Shown here: positions 50,832 through 59,541 of the stretch, piece after piece | How positions within the stretch are numbered: position 1 is the first letter of the stretch | Layout of the letters: each line of letters begins with the position of its first letter | Assembly: GCA_965242605.1 (NCBI GenBank) | Contig: CBDESS010000003.1 | Span: forward strand, 248,001-312,000 | Direction: 5' to 3' | Source: JAAXHF01 sp965242605 | Lineage (GTDB): Bacteria; Desulfobacterota; Binatia; Bin18 | Length of the DNA: 64,000 nucleotides | Translations under genes and position numbers: made by a program | Notes under the pieces: generated by a model | The model's input: the letters and a program-made list of their open reading frames with translations, nothing else | The model's database searches: none | Told to the model about the DNA's origin: nothing

Positions 50832-53678
50832 CTAGTGGCTTGGTGGTGGGATTTTCCGGCCGGTCAGGCCCGGCTCTCGGGCCAGCAGGGCGCGGACGGG
50901 GGCGAGGGAGGGCAGGGCAAGGGCGGTGCATAGGGCCTCGTCAATGTCGATGCGGGCCGGGTCGGCGTCAAGTTGGGCGAGCGGGGCGAGCGTCTGTGAG
51001 GCTACGGTGTCGTAGGCCGCTGCCAGCGTGGTGAGTTGGGCGGGGGTCAGGCGGCGTACATCAAGCGCCGGCATGGATTCCCAGGCCGGCTGCTTCATTT
51101 GCATCCAAGCGCCTTCGGTCGTCACTCGGCGCGAGAAAAAGGACAGAATGCTGAGCGAACTGTTCAGCCACAGGACAAGCGCCTTGTGCATAGACGGGTC
51201 AAGCTCTTTGGCGTGGAGCGCCCACCAGGTATTGCCAAGCACTTTTCCCGGGAAGAGGGCGGCAATGATACGCTGGGTATTGGTCCGCATCCGCTCGGCG
51301 AGCAGGATGCTTCCGGCCCGTTGCCAGAGATGGGAGCCGTAGTGCGGGCCACGCGGGGAGTCCTTCCATTCCAGGAGGTTGCAGTTTGGCGTCTGGGCGA
51401 TGGTCGTGACTGTCTTGGAATCGTGGCCCCAGAAGCCGGGGAAGGGGCTCCAGTCGGATGTTGTGACCTTGAACCCATCGTGTATCCGCCGTCGGTCCGG
51501 GCCAATCGCGCCGAGCTCGCCAAGCCGGCAGAGCGGAACCGGCCTGGCTTGGCTGATACCAGGAAGCTGGAGCGTGCCGCGTTCTGCATGCCAGGCGATA
51601 CGCAGCAGTTCCACCTGGGCAAACAGCGCTCCGGGCCAGATGCCGTCGGCTACCGCGGCTGGCAGGCTCATCAGTTCGGCCAGCTTGTCATCTCCCAGCT
51701 TGACGCTGGTGAGGCCAGCGCCTTCAACGCTGACAGGCGGGCCGGTCTGCTCAATGGCGTTGGCCAAGTGCAGGCTCTCGTGAATGGAGCGGGGGTTGCG
51801 CCACAGGCTGATGCAGGTCGTGCGGCCCGGCTGCTCGCCGCGGCCGAGCTTGCGGGCAATGAACAGCAGCTCGGACAGGTCGGTGTTTTCTGAGAAGTTG
51901 GGCCGCTCAGGGTCATGGCTCGAAACCAGGGTTTCGAGGTGGTAGCGGTCGGCCAGCAGCGACCGGGTTGCCCCCCAGGCCTGGCCTGAGGCCAGGGCCG
52001 CGGGCAGGACAAAGGCCAGCCGCCCGCCCGGCTCCAGGTGTTTATCGGCCAGGGCGACGAACACGCTGCCCAGCCCCGCGGTGATGTTTGCCGAGAGGTG
52101 CTTGACCCGCTTCTTGAGGTCTGTTTGCAGCGCGCCGCGCTCGTCGGGCAGAGAGCCGAACAGCAGGTTGCCGCCCACGCTGCGGACAAACGGCGGGTTC
52201 ATCACGCACAGGTGCAGCTTGGGCAGGCGGGCAACCGCGGCCGTTGAGCTGGCCGGCCCGGCACGGACCGTCTCGAGCTGTGAATAGTCAAGTGACATCT
52301 GGGTGTTGCGTTCCCTGGTATCAAGAAAATCCAAACTCCCCAGACGGGCTTGGCCCTGATCAAGACCGAGCGGCATGACAAACAGGTTCATCTGCCGGAA
52401 GGCGATATCCGGGGCGAGCAGGGCCAGGGTGGAGGCGGTCAGGTGAACGGCTGAGGGCAGCACGTCATAGCCGTGTAAGGTGTGCTCCATCAGGGTCTGG
52501 TGGAGGTCTGACAGCTCGGGCTGGCCGAGGGGGCGGTCTGAACCGGCGCGCGCCCGGATATAGGCGTCGAGGAAAGCCTGTGCCGCAGCCATCATCAGGG
52601 TTCCTGTGCCGCAGGCGAGATCGGCTACTTTGAGGTCGGCCAACTCCGCGGGGTCGCCAAAGTCGTGTTGCCAGTCGCCGGCCAGGGTGAGCTTGAGCAG
52701 CAGGGTAGCCGCCGACACGGAGGTGTAATAGGTGCCGACATATTTGGCTTCGTGCAGCAGCCAGTGATAGATGCGGCCCATCAGGTCGTGGCGCAGGGCG
52801 GCCTGTTGCTCGCAGATGGCTTTGGCCTGGGCGAGCACGGCGCGTATGGCGGCAGTGGTGCTGGGGTTGCTCGGCAGCTCGTCAAGCACCCGCTCGCCCA
52901 ACTGGAAGATCGGCACATAGTTGATGCACTGCCATATCCAACGCCAGTGTGTTGCAATGGCCTCTGGGGTGAAGTCGGCTTGTTTTGCGAGCTTTTGCAG
53001 CGGGCTGACACGGCCGTCGCTCAAAGCCAACTGTTCCTGAAAAATCATGGCGTTGGCCAGCACCAGGGCGGAGACCTTGGCCGCGGTCTCGCGCCGGCCC
53101 TGGGCTTTGTCGGGTGTTTCGCCTTTGGGCGGGTTGATGCCCAGCAGCCGTGACAGGCGGTCGCAGGCACCGGCCTGGCCGAGCCACAGCTGGGCAACGC
53201 TGAGCAGCCGGGCGTGGAGGGCCTTGGCGGTTTGCTCAACAATGTCGTCCTGGGTCAGTGCCTCCTGAGCACGGCGCAGGCTCTCCATCAGGGCCGTGGG
53301 GCTGCCCTCAAACCAGTCGTCGCCGGCGTGGGTTTCGGTGATGATACAGTAGCGCAGCCGTGCCCGGCTCAGCGCGTCAAGCAGCCCCGCGGTGGGGGTG
53401 GTGCGGAGGTGCTCGGGATAGACCGTTGCCGCGGCGAGGTGGGCAATGCCGGCACGCACCCGGCCACGGGCGTCGTCAAGGACGATCTGGCCGGCGTTCG
53501 GGACATCGGCGAACTTGCCTTCGATGACAGCACGGAGACCGCGAAGCTGGAACAGCACATCGGGCCGGTGCGTGCCGTGAATGTGGATAGTCTCGGCGTC
53601 AGCGCTGACGCCGAGCTTTGAGAGCAGCACCGCAAGCTGGGTGTTGACGACCTCTTCGCGGTGGCGCGGTCTGGCCAT
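50832..53678 (-). CDS. Single-chain nuclease-N6-adenine methylase (type IIG-like)
   Basis: 948 aa. N-terminal segment HRPDVLFQLRGLRAVIEGKF gives D40, E53 and K55, the D-(E)xK pattern of restriction nucleases. A helical middle follows. Methylase: KYVGTYYTS, motif I VADLACGTGTLMMAAAQA (353-370), GYDVLPSAVHLTASTLALL, and motif IV CVMNPPFVRSVGG near 485, an N6-adenine type. RLAFVLPAALASGQAWG and a long C-terminal target region (about 600-948) follow. It is unrelated in detail to the type IIG-like protein at 31-34 kb. Starts at ATG 53678; GCGCGGT precedes and no strong ribosome site is seen. Confidence 0.82.
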   Translation of the reverse strand: MARPRHREEVVNTQLAVLLSKLGVSADAETIHIHGTHRPDVLFQLRGLRAVIEGKFADVPNAGQIVLDDARGRVRAGIAHLAAATVYPEHLRTTPTAGLLDALSRARLRYCIITETHAGDDWFEGSPTALMESLRRAQEALTQDDIVEQTAKALHARLLSVAQLWLGQAGACDRLSRLLGINPPKGETPDKAQGRRETAAKVSALVLANAMIFQEQLALSDGRVSPLQKLAKQADFTPEAIATHWRWIWQCINYVPIFQLGERVLDELPSNPSTTAAIRAVLAQAKAICEQQAALRHDLMGRIYHWLLHEAKYVGTYYTSVSAATLLLKLTLAGDWQHDFGDPAELADLKVADLACGTGTLMMAAAQAFLDAYIRARAGSDRPLGQPELSDLHQTLMEHTLHGYDVLPSAVHLTASTLALLAPDIAFRQMNLFVMPLGLDQGQARLGSLDFLDTRERNTQMSLDYSQLETVRAGPASSTAAVARLPKLHLCVMNPPFVRSVGGNLLFGSLPDERGALQTDLKKRVKHLSANITAGLGSVFVALADKHLEPGGRLAFVLPAALASGQAWGATRSLLADRYHLETLVSSHDPERPNFSENTDLSELLFIARKLGRGEQPGRTTCISLWRNPRSIHESLHLANAIEQTGPPVSVEGAGLTSVKLGDDKLAELMSLPAAVADGIWPGALFAQVELLRIAWHAERGTLQLPGISQARPVPLCRLGELGAIGPDRRRIHDGFKVTTSDWSPFPGFWGHDSKTVTTIAQTPNCNLLEWKDSPRGPHYGSHLWQRAGSILLAERMRTNTQRIIAALFPGKVLGNTWWALHAKELDPSMHKALVLWLNSSLSILSFFSRRVTTEGAWMQMKQPAWESMPALDVRRLTPAQLTTLAAAYDTVASQTLAPLAQLDADPARIDIDEALCTALALPSLAPVRALLAREPGLTGRKIPPPSH

Positions 53679-53693
53679 AGAGAAAGCCTGATG

Positions 53694-53755
53694 CCCTCAC
53701 CCTGACCCTCTTCCTCTGGGAGAGGGAGAAAAGGTTGCTGCTCCCGGGGGGTGAG
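53694..53755. repeat. REP-like inverted repeat
   Basis: CCCTCACCCTGACCCTC opens and GGGTGAG closes a 62-bp GC-rich block between the nuclease-methylase and ilvD genes, with an inner CCCTC/GAGGG pair. Sequences of this CCCTCACCC type are common dispersed intergenic repeats in many bacteria. Only one copy is seen here. Confidence 0.4.
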
Positions 53756-53764
53756 TTCGTGGCT

Positions 53765-55630
53765 CTATCTGCCGGCCTGGACCTGGCGGATGTCGCGCAC
53801 TGCGCCGCGGTCGGCGCTGGTGGTCAGGGCGGCGTAGGCTTGCAGGGCGGCTGAGACCTTGCGCTTGCGCCTGGTCGGCGTCCAGGCCGCTCGGCCGCGG
53901 GCTTCCATCCTGCTGCGCCGGGCGGCTAACTCATGGTCCGACAGCAGAACGTTGATGGAGCGCTTGGGGATGTCAATCCGAATGATGTCTCCTTCTTTGA
54001 GCAGGGCGATAGCGCCGCCCTCGGCCGCCTCCGGCGAGATGTGGCCGATGGACAGGCCGCTGGTGCCGCCGCTGAACCGGCCGTCGGTCAGCAGGGCGCA
54101 CTTCGTGCCCAGGTGTTTGGACTTGATGTACGAGGTGGGGTAGAGCATTTCCTGCATTCCCGGCCCGCCTTTGGGGCCTTCGTAGCGGATGACCACCACA
54201 TCGCCGGGCTTAAGAGTGTTGTCCAGGATGCCGGCGCAGGCTTCGTCCTGCGATTCAAAGATGCGCGCCGGGCCTTCCATGACCCAGATGGACTCGTCTA
54301 CCCCCGCAGTTTTGACAATACAGCCGTTCTCGGCCAAGTTGCCGAACAGCACGGCCAGACCGCCGTCCTGGCTGTAGGCAAACTCGCCGGCCCGGATGCA
54401 GCCGTTGATAGCATCAAGGTCGGCGTGCTCATAGTACTTCTGCTGGGAGAAGCCCTGCTTAGTGCGGACATTGCCCGGGGCGGCCAGGCTGCGCTGGTGG
54501 GCGAAGTCGTCCGGTGTCTCGGCGCGGATGTCGTTGGTGGCGAGCATCTGGCCGATGGTCTGGCCGCTGACGGTCATGGCGTTGGTGTGGAGCTTGCCCA
54601 TCCGGTTCAGCTCGCCCAGGATGGTCGGGATGCCGCCGGCGTGGGCGCAGTCCTCAATGTGGTATGTGTCGGAGGCCGGGGCCAGCTTGCAGATGCACGC
54701 GACTTGACGCGACAGGCGGTCAATATCGGCCATGCTGAAGTTCACCCCGGCCTCCTGGGCGGTGGCCAGCAGGTGCAGGACCGTATTGGTTGAGCCGCCC
54801 ATAGCGATGTCCAGGGTCATGGCGTTCTCAAACGCCTCAAAGGTGGCAATACTGCGTGGCAGGACCGACTCGTCGCCGTCCATATAACAGGCTTTGGCCA
54901 TCGCAACAATACGCTTGGCGGCCCGCTCAAAAAGTTGCCAGCGCAGGGCGTGGGTCGCCAGGATTGTGCCGTTGCCGGGCAGGGCCAAGCCGATCGCTTC
55001 ATTCAGGCAGTTCATGCTGTTGGCGGTGAACATGCCCGAACATGAGCCGCAGGTCGGGCAGGCGGCCTCCTCCATCCTGGCCACATCCTCATCCGACAGG
55101 CTGTCATCCCCGGCCCCGACCATCGCGTTGACCAGGTCGAGCTTGGCCGGGCCGGAGGACAACTCGGTTTTTCCGGCTTCCATCGGCCCGCCGGACACAA
55201 AAATCGTCGGGATATTGAGGCGCATGGTGGCCAGCAGCATGCCCGGCGTAATTTTGTCGCAGTTGGAAATACAGAGCAGGGCGTCGGCCTTGTGGCCCTG
55301 GACCATGTATTCCACACTGTCGGCGATCAGCTCACGGCTGGGCAGAGAGTACAACATGCCGTCGTGGCCCATGGCGATGCCGTCATCGACCGCAATGGTA
55401 TTGAACTCCACCCCATAGCCGCCGTGGCTGTCAATGACTTCTTTGACCATCTGGCCAATCTGGTGCAGGTGGACATGGCCTGGGACAAACTGGGTGAATG
55501 AGTTGGCGATGGCGATGATCGGTTTCTGAAAATCCTCGGTCTTCATGCCGGTTGCCCGCCACAGGGACCGGGCACCGGCCATGCGCCGGCCTTGGGTAGT
55601 GATGCTGCTACGGAATCCTCGATGCTGCAT
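53765..55630 (-). CDS. ilvD: Dihydroxy-acid dehydratase IlvD
   Basis: 621 aa, full length. It dehydrates 2,3-dihydroxy-3-methylbutanoate and -valerate in valine/isoleucine synthesis. Iron-sulfur ligands: CISNCDKITPGML and ACPTCGSCSGMFTANSMNC. Other motifs: TIAVDDGIAMGHDGMLYSLPSRE, MGGSTNTVLHLLA, GPKGGPGMQEMLYPTS, DGRFSGGTSGLSIGHISPEA. ATG 55630 follows AAGGAGGG. The C-terminal tail (TSADRGAVRDIRQ) is as in the family. Confidence 0.95.
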   Translation of the reverse strand: MQHRGFRSSITTQGRRMAGARSLWRATGMKTEDFQKPIIAIANSFTQFVPGHVHLHQIGQMVKEVIDSHGGYGVEFNTIAVDDGIAMGHDGMLYSLPSRELIADSVEYMVQGHKADALLCISNCDKITPGMLLATMRLNIPTIFVSGGPMEAGKTELSSGPAKLDLVNAMVGAGDDSLSDEDVARMEEAACPTCGSCSGMFTANSMNCLNEAIGLALPGNGTILATHALRWQLFERAAKRIVAMAKACYMDGDESVLPRSIATFEAFENAMTLDIAMGGSTNTVLHLLATAQEAGVNFSMADIDRLSRQVACICKLAPASDTYHIEDCAHAGGIPTILGELNRMGKLHTNAMTVSGQTIGQMLATNDIRAETPDDFAHQRSLAAPGNVRTKQGFSQQKYYEHADLDAINGCIRAGEFAYSQDGGLAVLFGNLAENGCIVKTAGVDESIWVMEGPARIFESQDEACAGILDNTLKPGDVVVIRYEGPKGGPGMQEMLYPTSYIKSKHLGTKCALLTDGRFSGGTSGLSIGHISPEAAEGGAIALLKEGDIIRIDIPKRSINVLLSDHELAARRSRMEARGRAAWTPTRRKRKVSAALQAYAALTTSADRGAVRDIRQVQAGR

Positions 55631-55772
55631 GGCTGTCCCTCCTTGTCATGCCTGGGCCTCAGCTTCTTTCTCCTCATTAGCAGTTGGCCTGTGAGCCTGT
55701 AAAGCCGTCAGCAGGACAGCTTGAGTTGATGAACAGCCCCGTGCTACTCATCATGCCGAAGCCAAGTATGGG

Positions 55773-55982
55773 GTGACGATGACCGAGGCCGCCCGCTATC
55801 ACCAGACCTTTTTTCGCACCTGCCAGGACCTCCAGCGCTGGCACCAGCAGGCCAAACGCCAGATCGAACACGCCCGGCGCACACAGCAAACCCTTGAGAC
55901 TCGCACCCTGGCCGGCCGGCGGTTTGTAGGCGTTCGCCATTTCAATGTTCTGCTCAACATCCCGGCTCAGCATAGCGTATGA
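55773..55982 (+). CDS. Doubtful short ORF
   Basis: 69 aa, Gln/Arg-rich and helical (FFRTCQDLQRWHQQAKRQIE). A GGGGTG stretch precedes the ATG. No family and no conserved motif; it could equally be chance. Listed because the stretch 55640-56050 has nothing better. Confidence 0.2.
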   Translation: MTMTEAARYHQTFFRTCQDLQRWHQQAKRQIEHARRTQQTLETRTLAGRRFVGVRHFNVLLNIPAQHSV

Positions 55983-56054
55983 AGGGCGGGCAGACTGCCT
56001 GACTTGGATGGCGTCCCCTGTTACTCCCCGGCTGACTGTGCTAGCCTTGCGCCT

Positions 56055-56627
56055 ATGAATCCGGCCCAGCGTCGCGCCAGCTATGAAGACCTGCTTCAGG
56101 TCCCCGACCGCTGTATCGCTGAGATTATTGATGGGGAACTGCTGACCACGCCGCGCCCGGCTTTTCCGCACGCCCGGGCAGCTTCGGTCATCATCCAGGA
56201 CCTCAGTCCTTTCGATTGTTCTCACCGTGATTCCAGCGGACCTGGCGGCTGGTGGTTTCTGTTTGAACCAGAACTTCACTTGGGTGCGGATATCGTCGTG
56301 CCTGATCTGGCCGGCTGGCGGCAGGCCAATATGCCAGCTCTTAAGGATATTCCCTATACCGATCAGGCCCCGGATTGGGTCTGTGAGCTTGTATCGCCAA
56401 GGACCGGGCAGACCGACCGGGTCCGCAAAATGCCACTCTACGCCCGTGAACGGGTCGGTCATGCGTGGCTGATCGATCCGCTCCAGCGGACCCTGGAAGT
56501 CTACCGCCTGGAGGGGCCGGGCTGGTTTGTGCTCAGCAGTCACGGCGATGTGGAACATGTCCGTGCCGAGCCGTTTGAGGCAGTCACCATTGATATCAGC
56601 CGTTGGTGGCTTGAGCGTGTCACCTGA
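56055..56627 (+). CDS. Uma2-family (PD-(D/E)xK fold) protein
   Basis: 190 aa from ATG 56055. Typical DUF820/Uma2 pattern: YEDLLQVPDRCIAEIIDGEL, GGWWFLFEPELHLGADIVVPDLAGW, PDWVCELVSPRTGQTDRVRKMPLYARERVGHAWLIDP, LEVYRLEG. The D-(19)-E-(V/S) arrangement around VVPDLAGW and CELVSP is the putative nuclease site. Uma2 proteins are very numerous in some phyla, with unclear function. It is followed by a decayed acyl-CoA dehydrogenase gene. Confidence 0.87.
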   Translation: MNPAQRRASYEDLLQVPDRCIAEIIDGELLTTPRPAFPHARAASVIIQDLSPFDCSHRDSSGPGGWWFLFEPELHLGADIVVPDLAGWRQANMPALKDIPYTDQAPDWVCELVSPRTGQTDRVRKMPLYARERVGHAWLIDPLQRTLEVYRLEGPGWFVLSSHGDVEHVRAEPFEAVTIDISRWWLERVT

Positions 56628-56647
56628 TACTCTCAGGAGAGAGAAAG

Positions 56648-57180
56648 ATGGGCCTGAACTATTCAGCCGAAGAGACCGCTTTCCGCGATGAGGTCCGTTC
56701 GTGGATCGAGGCGAATCTGCCGGACGATATCCGCGAAAAAGTCGTCAACTATCAAGAGCTTACCAAAGACGATTACATCCGCTGGCATAAGCTTCTGGCC
56801 GCCAAAGACTGGGTGGCCCCGGAATGGCCGCAAGAGTGGGGCGGAACGGACTGGCTGGACTGTTGTCCAGCGCTACATCTTTGAGGAAGAGATGGGGGCG
56901 GCTGGCTGTCCGGGTCGGATGCCGTTTGGTCTGTCGATGTGCGCGCCAGTGCTGTTCCGGTTTGGGATGGAGGCGCAGAAGCAAAAATATCTGCATCTAT
57001 AACGGTGACGATTTCTGGTGCCAGGGCTACTCTGAGCCCCGAATCTGGCTCAGACTTGGCCTCGCTCAAAACCGGCGGCGGTGCGCCAGGGTGATGAGTA
57101 CGTCGTCAACGGCCAGAAGATCTGGGGCCCCCTGGCCCGGTTTGCCGACTGGATCTTCTGCCTGGTGCGAACCGAAGGCT
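56648..57180 (+). pseudogene. Decayed acyl-CoA dehydrogenase gene
   Basis: Frame 1 from ATG 56648 reads GLNYSAEETAFRDEVRSWIE and LLAAKDWVAPEWPQEWGGTDW. The match moves to another frame (VQRYIFEEEMGAAGCPGRMP, APVLFRFGMEAQKQKYL), then to further frames (GYSEPxSGSDLA, and RQGDEYVVNGQKIWGPLARFADW). At least three frameshifts occur, and the whole C-terminal half is gone: the sequence meets the convergent gene's end at 57181. Clear pseudogene of a second acyl-CoA dehydrogenase. Confidence 0.82.
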
Positions 57181-58224
57181 TCAAGCGGTGGTTGGAAGAA
57201 CGAGACTCAGCCTGCCGCTGTCCATATCTTCACGTATCGCTTGCAGACAGGCTTCAAAATTGCCCTCGACAAGGCGTCCGCCGGTATCCATCATGCCGCA
57301 CTGCATCATCAGATTGACCGAGGTGCCAAAATCGTCGGTGACCAGATAGCCGTCCTGATCGATAATCCTGCCGTCGGCCAACTGCCGACACGGATACTGG
57401 GTACGGATGCGCTCGTAGGCCGAGTTCAGCGCGTCAATATAGCCGTAGGCCGGCTTTCCGAGCGCATTGCCAAAGCCGATTTCATACGCCGTGCCGTCGT
57501 CCATCAGCAGCCCGCGAAAAGCGTTGCAGTTGGCGACGACAATGTCACAGGCCCGGATTTGGGCAATATCCCCACGGTAGATCTGCATGGCTGTTTGCAG
57601 AGAGCGGTCCCCAAGCTCGACGTTGTTATCCATCGGGTGCAGGCCGATAAAGCCGTACTGCTCACACAGGCGGTGCTGTCTGTGTGCATGTTCCACTGCA
57701 TCGGGTAAGAACACCTCAGGGCCGGCCAGATACAGACGGGGTTTTCCTGCTAAAGACATGCGTGTTTCCTGCTTATAGAATTCGACGTAAAACCGGCTTG
57801 GCCCGAGCGGCTCCACATGATGGCGGACCTCGGGGACAATAATTCCCGGGTTCCTGGCCTCAAGGAGAAACTCCTGAGCGAGGGGGGGATGAACGGTGTA
57901 TCGGAGCCGTCCTTCCAGCACATGCACTTTTGCCCATACCCCGCGTTTGGTGGAGTGGGCTTTACGCAGACCGTGTGGAATTGAGGACGCATCAAATTCC
58001 TGCGTCCGTTTATACACCTGGAATCCGCCTGGCAACTCAAAACGGTCGCAGTTTGGACAGATCAGATGGTGCCCCAGCTTTGAGTGCCGTCCCTCCTCGG
58101 TCGTCGTCCAGGGGCGATTTTCAAACGGGGGATGGTGACGGACATGCTGACTGTGACCGCAGTCCAGTTCGGCCACCCAATCCTTCTCTTCGTCGCGGTG
58201 AAAGCCTGTAATAGTGCGTTTCAT
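57181..58224 (-). CDS. Triple-domain fusion: DUF3565 - DUF1971 - nucleoside 2-deoxyribosyltransferase
   Basis: 347 aa in one uninterrupted frame. Residues 1-62 are DUF3565-like (ITGFHRDEEKDWVAELDCGH, HVRHHPPFENRPW, CPNC). Residues 68-152 are DUF1971/TehB-N-like (YKRTQEFDASSIPHGLRKAH, STKRGVWAKVHVLEGRLRYT). Residues 162-347 are a nucleoside 2-deoxyribosyltransferase (RLYLAGPEVFLPDA, YGFIGLHPMDNN, GDIAQIRACDIVVANCNAFR, DDGTAYEIGFGNALGKPAYG), with the active-site Glu likely in AYEIGFG. The first two modules occur together elsewhere; joining them to a nucleoside-processing enzyme is unexpected. It starts at ATG 58224. Function of the fusion is unknown; base salvage or detoxification are guesses. 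Confidence 0.85.
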   Translation of the reverse strand: MKRTITGFHRDEEKDWVAELDCGHSQHVRHHPPFENRPWTTTEEGRHSKLGHHLICPNCDRFELPGGFQVYKRTQEFDASSIPHGLRKAHSTKRGVWAKVHVLEGRLRYTVHPPLAQEFLLEARNPGIIVPEVRHHVEPLGPSRFYVEFYKQETRMSLAGKPRLYLAGPEVFLPDAVEHAHRQHRLCEQYGFIGLHPMDNNVELGDRSLQTAMQIYRGDIAQIRACDIVVANCNAFRGLLMDDGTAYEIGFGNALGKPAYGYIDALNSAYERIRTQYPCRQLADGRIIDQDGYLVTDDFGTSVNLMMQCGMMDTGGRLVEGNFEACLQAIREDMDSGRLSLVLPTTA

Positions 58225-58292
58225 ACAAGTTTTGCTGCTATTCAGTAAGTATAGAAAGTCGGGGAGGGGGGCAAGAGCCTTTAAAAAAATAA

Positions 58293-58306
58293 TTGACTAT
58301 AGTCAA
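58293..58306. promoter_or_regulatory. 14-bp palindrome, possible operator
   Basis: TTGACTATAGTCAA is a perfect palindrome in an AT-rich patch about 70 bp upstream of the triple-fusion gene's start codon (minus strand). It could bind a dimeric regulator of that gene. No bound protein can be named. Confidence 0.35.
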
Positions 58307-58324
58307 AATATAACGATCTGACGA

Positions 58325-58366
58325 CTCGGACAGGCTCCGGTTTTAAATATCCGGAGCCTGTCCGAG
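58325..58366. terminator. Perfect 16-bp inverted repeat hairpin
   Basis: CTCGGACAGGCTCCGG (58325-58340), a 10-bp AT loop, then CCGGAGCCTGTCCGAG (58351-58366), with no mismatches. Very stable in RNA. There is no good T-run right after it on either strand, so a classical intrinsic terminator is uncertain; it may be a small transposon-end-like or protein-binding palindrome. It stands between the fusion gene and tRNA-Ser. Confidence 0.5.
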
Positions 58367-58458
58367 GGAGGGAGGGCTTTTAAGACGAACCGGGAATAGG
58401 ATACGAGCGACCCTGGACGGGGATACAGGAGCGTGTTAAATGACATCTTGTCTGTGTA

Positions 58459-58547
58459 GGAGGGATGGCAGAGCGGTTGAATGCACCGGTCTTGAAAACC
58501 GGCAGAGCCTCAGCGGGCTCTCGTGGGTTCGAATCCCACTCCCTCCG
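58459..58547 (+). tRNA. tRNA-Ser (UGA anticodon)
   Basis: 89-nt class II tRNA. Acceptor GGAGGGA pairs with TCCCTCC (58540-58546) plus discriminator G. D-arm with GGCAGAGCGGTTGAATGC, anticodon arm CCGGT-CTTGAAA-ACCGG with anticodon TGA at 58493-58495, a long variable arm (GAGCCT...GGGCTC), and the T-arm GGGTTCGAATCCC. CCA is not encoded. Confidence 0.95.
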
Positions 58548-58785
58548 TGATTGATGACGGGCACTAGCTGGATGCAAGCGGCGAGGGTCTGGCCGCGGCC
58601 GTTGGCGCAATATCAACCACTTAGCCGACCGGCTGAAACCGGCGGCTGAAATTCGAATTTACTAGCTGGAATTTGCATTCCGGCTGGTCAAACAATCCGA
58701 CGCTGAAACCAACTCGGCGCGGCGCTGGGCGCAGCGGCGGCGCACAGAAGCGCCACGCTTGCCACAAACCACCTGGTGCCTTTCA
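58548..58785. other. Spacer after tRNA-Ser
   Basis: 238 bp between the tRNA and the SDR gene. No integrase or insertion sequence is seen, though tRNA 3' ends are common integration sites. Only short debris frames. Confidence 0.4.
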
Positions 58786-59511
58786 TCATAAAACCCCTAA
58801 AGGGGGCATCAGAGAAATTTCGTCAGTATAAATGCCTGGAGGCTGGGCAATTACGTCAAGTATGGCATCGGCAACATCGCCAGGGGTGAGCATCTTAGTG
58901 CGGTCCAGGTCGCCGCCGCTCTTATCCCACAGCGGTGTATTGACCGCGCCAGGGATTACCGCGGTGACTTTGATGCCCCGACTGCGCACCTCGGCAGCCA
59001 TGACCTTGGTTAGCCCTAGTGCACCAAATTTGGAGGCGGTATAAGCGGCCGAGCCGGATAGAGCAGTCTGGCTGGCTAAGGACAGGATATTCAAGATGTG
59101 GCCGCTCTGCTGGGCCAGCATGACTTTCAGCGTATGCTTGGCGCAGAGATAGGTCGCCCGCAGGTTCGTCCTCATCATGCTGTCCCAGTCCTGGGTGCTG
59201 GATTCGACCAGCGGCCCAAAACTGGCACCACCAGCGCTGGTGACAAAAATATCAATACGCCCCCATTCTTGATGGGTGTGGTCAACCAGGTGTTGAATTT
59301 GGACTTCATCGCCGACATCGGTGGGGATGACAAGGGCAGTTCCGCCAGTCGTGTGAATCTCGTCGGCCACGGCTTCAAGCGCCGGCCTGGTGCGTGCCGC
59401 TAAGGCGACCCGAACGCCCGCCGCGCCGAGGGCTACGGCGATGGCTTGACCCAGGCCCGATCCCGCGCCGGTGACAATAGCGACCCGACCGTTCAGAGCT
59501 CGTCTGGACAT
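58786..59511 (-). CDS. Short-chain dehydrogenase/reductase (FabG-like)
   Basis: 241 aa. Cofactor motif TGAGSGLGQAIAVAL, FVTSAGGASF in the NNAG position, the catalytic Ser in LNILSLASQTALSG, then YTASK (YxxxK). It ends PPGIYTDEISLMPPLG. Classical SDR using NAD(P). It sits 30 bp downstream of the PTPS fusion gene in the same direction, so a role in pterin reduction is conceivable. Confidence 0.88.
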   Translation of the reverse strand: MSRRALNGRVAIVTGAGSGLGQAIAVALGAAGVRVALAARTRPALEAVADEIHTTGGTALVIPTDVGDEVQIQHLVDHTHQEWGRIDIFVTSAGGASFGPLVESSTQDWDSMMRTNLRATYLCAKHTLKVMLAQQSGHILNILSLASQTALSGSAAYTASKFGALGLTKVMAAEVRSRGIKVTAVIPGAVNTPLWDKSGGDLDRTKMLTPGDVADAILDVIAQPPGIYTDEISLMPPLGVL

Positions 59512-59541
59512 ACGCTTCCTCTCCCGATGCAGTGGGCAGGA

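Noticed and set aside
55677..56558. 293-aa minus-strand open frame
   Set aside because: It is antisense to the Uma2 gene for most of its length and shows no domain.
58459..58547. tRNA-Sec instead of tRNA-Ser, because the anticodon is UGA-like
   Set aside because: tRNA-Sec has anticodon UCA, an 8-bp acceptor and a longer variable arm. This one has UGA, a 7-bp acceptor and the serine layout.
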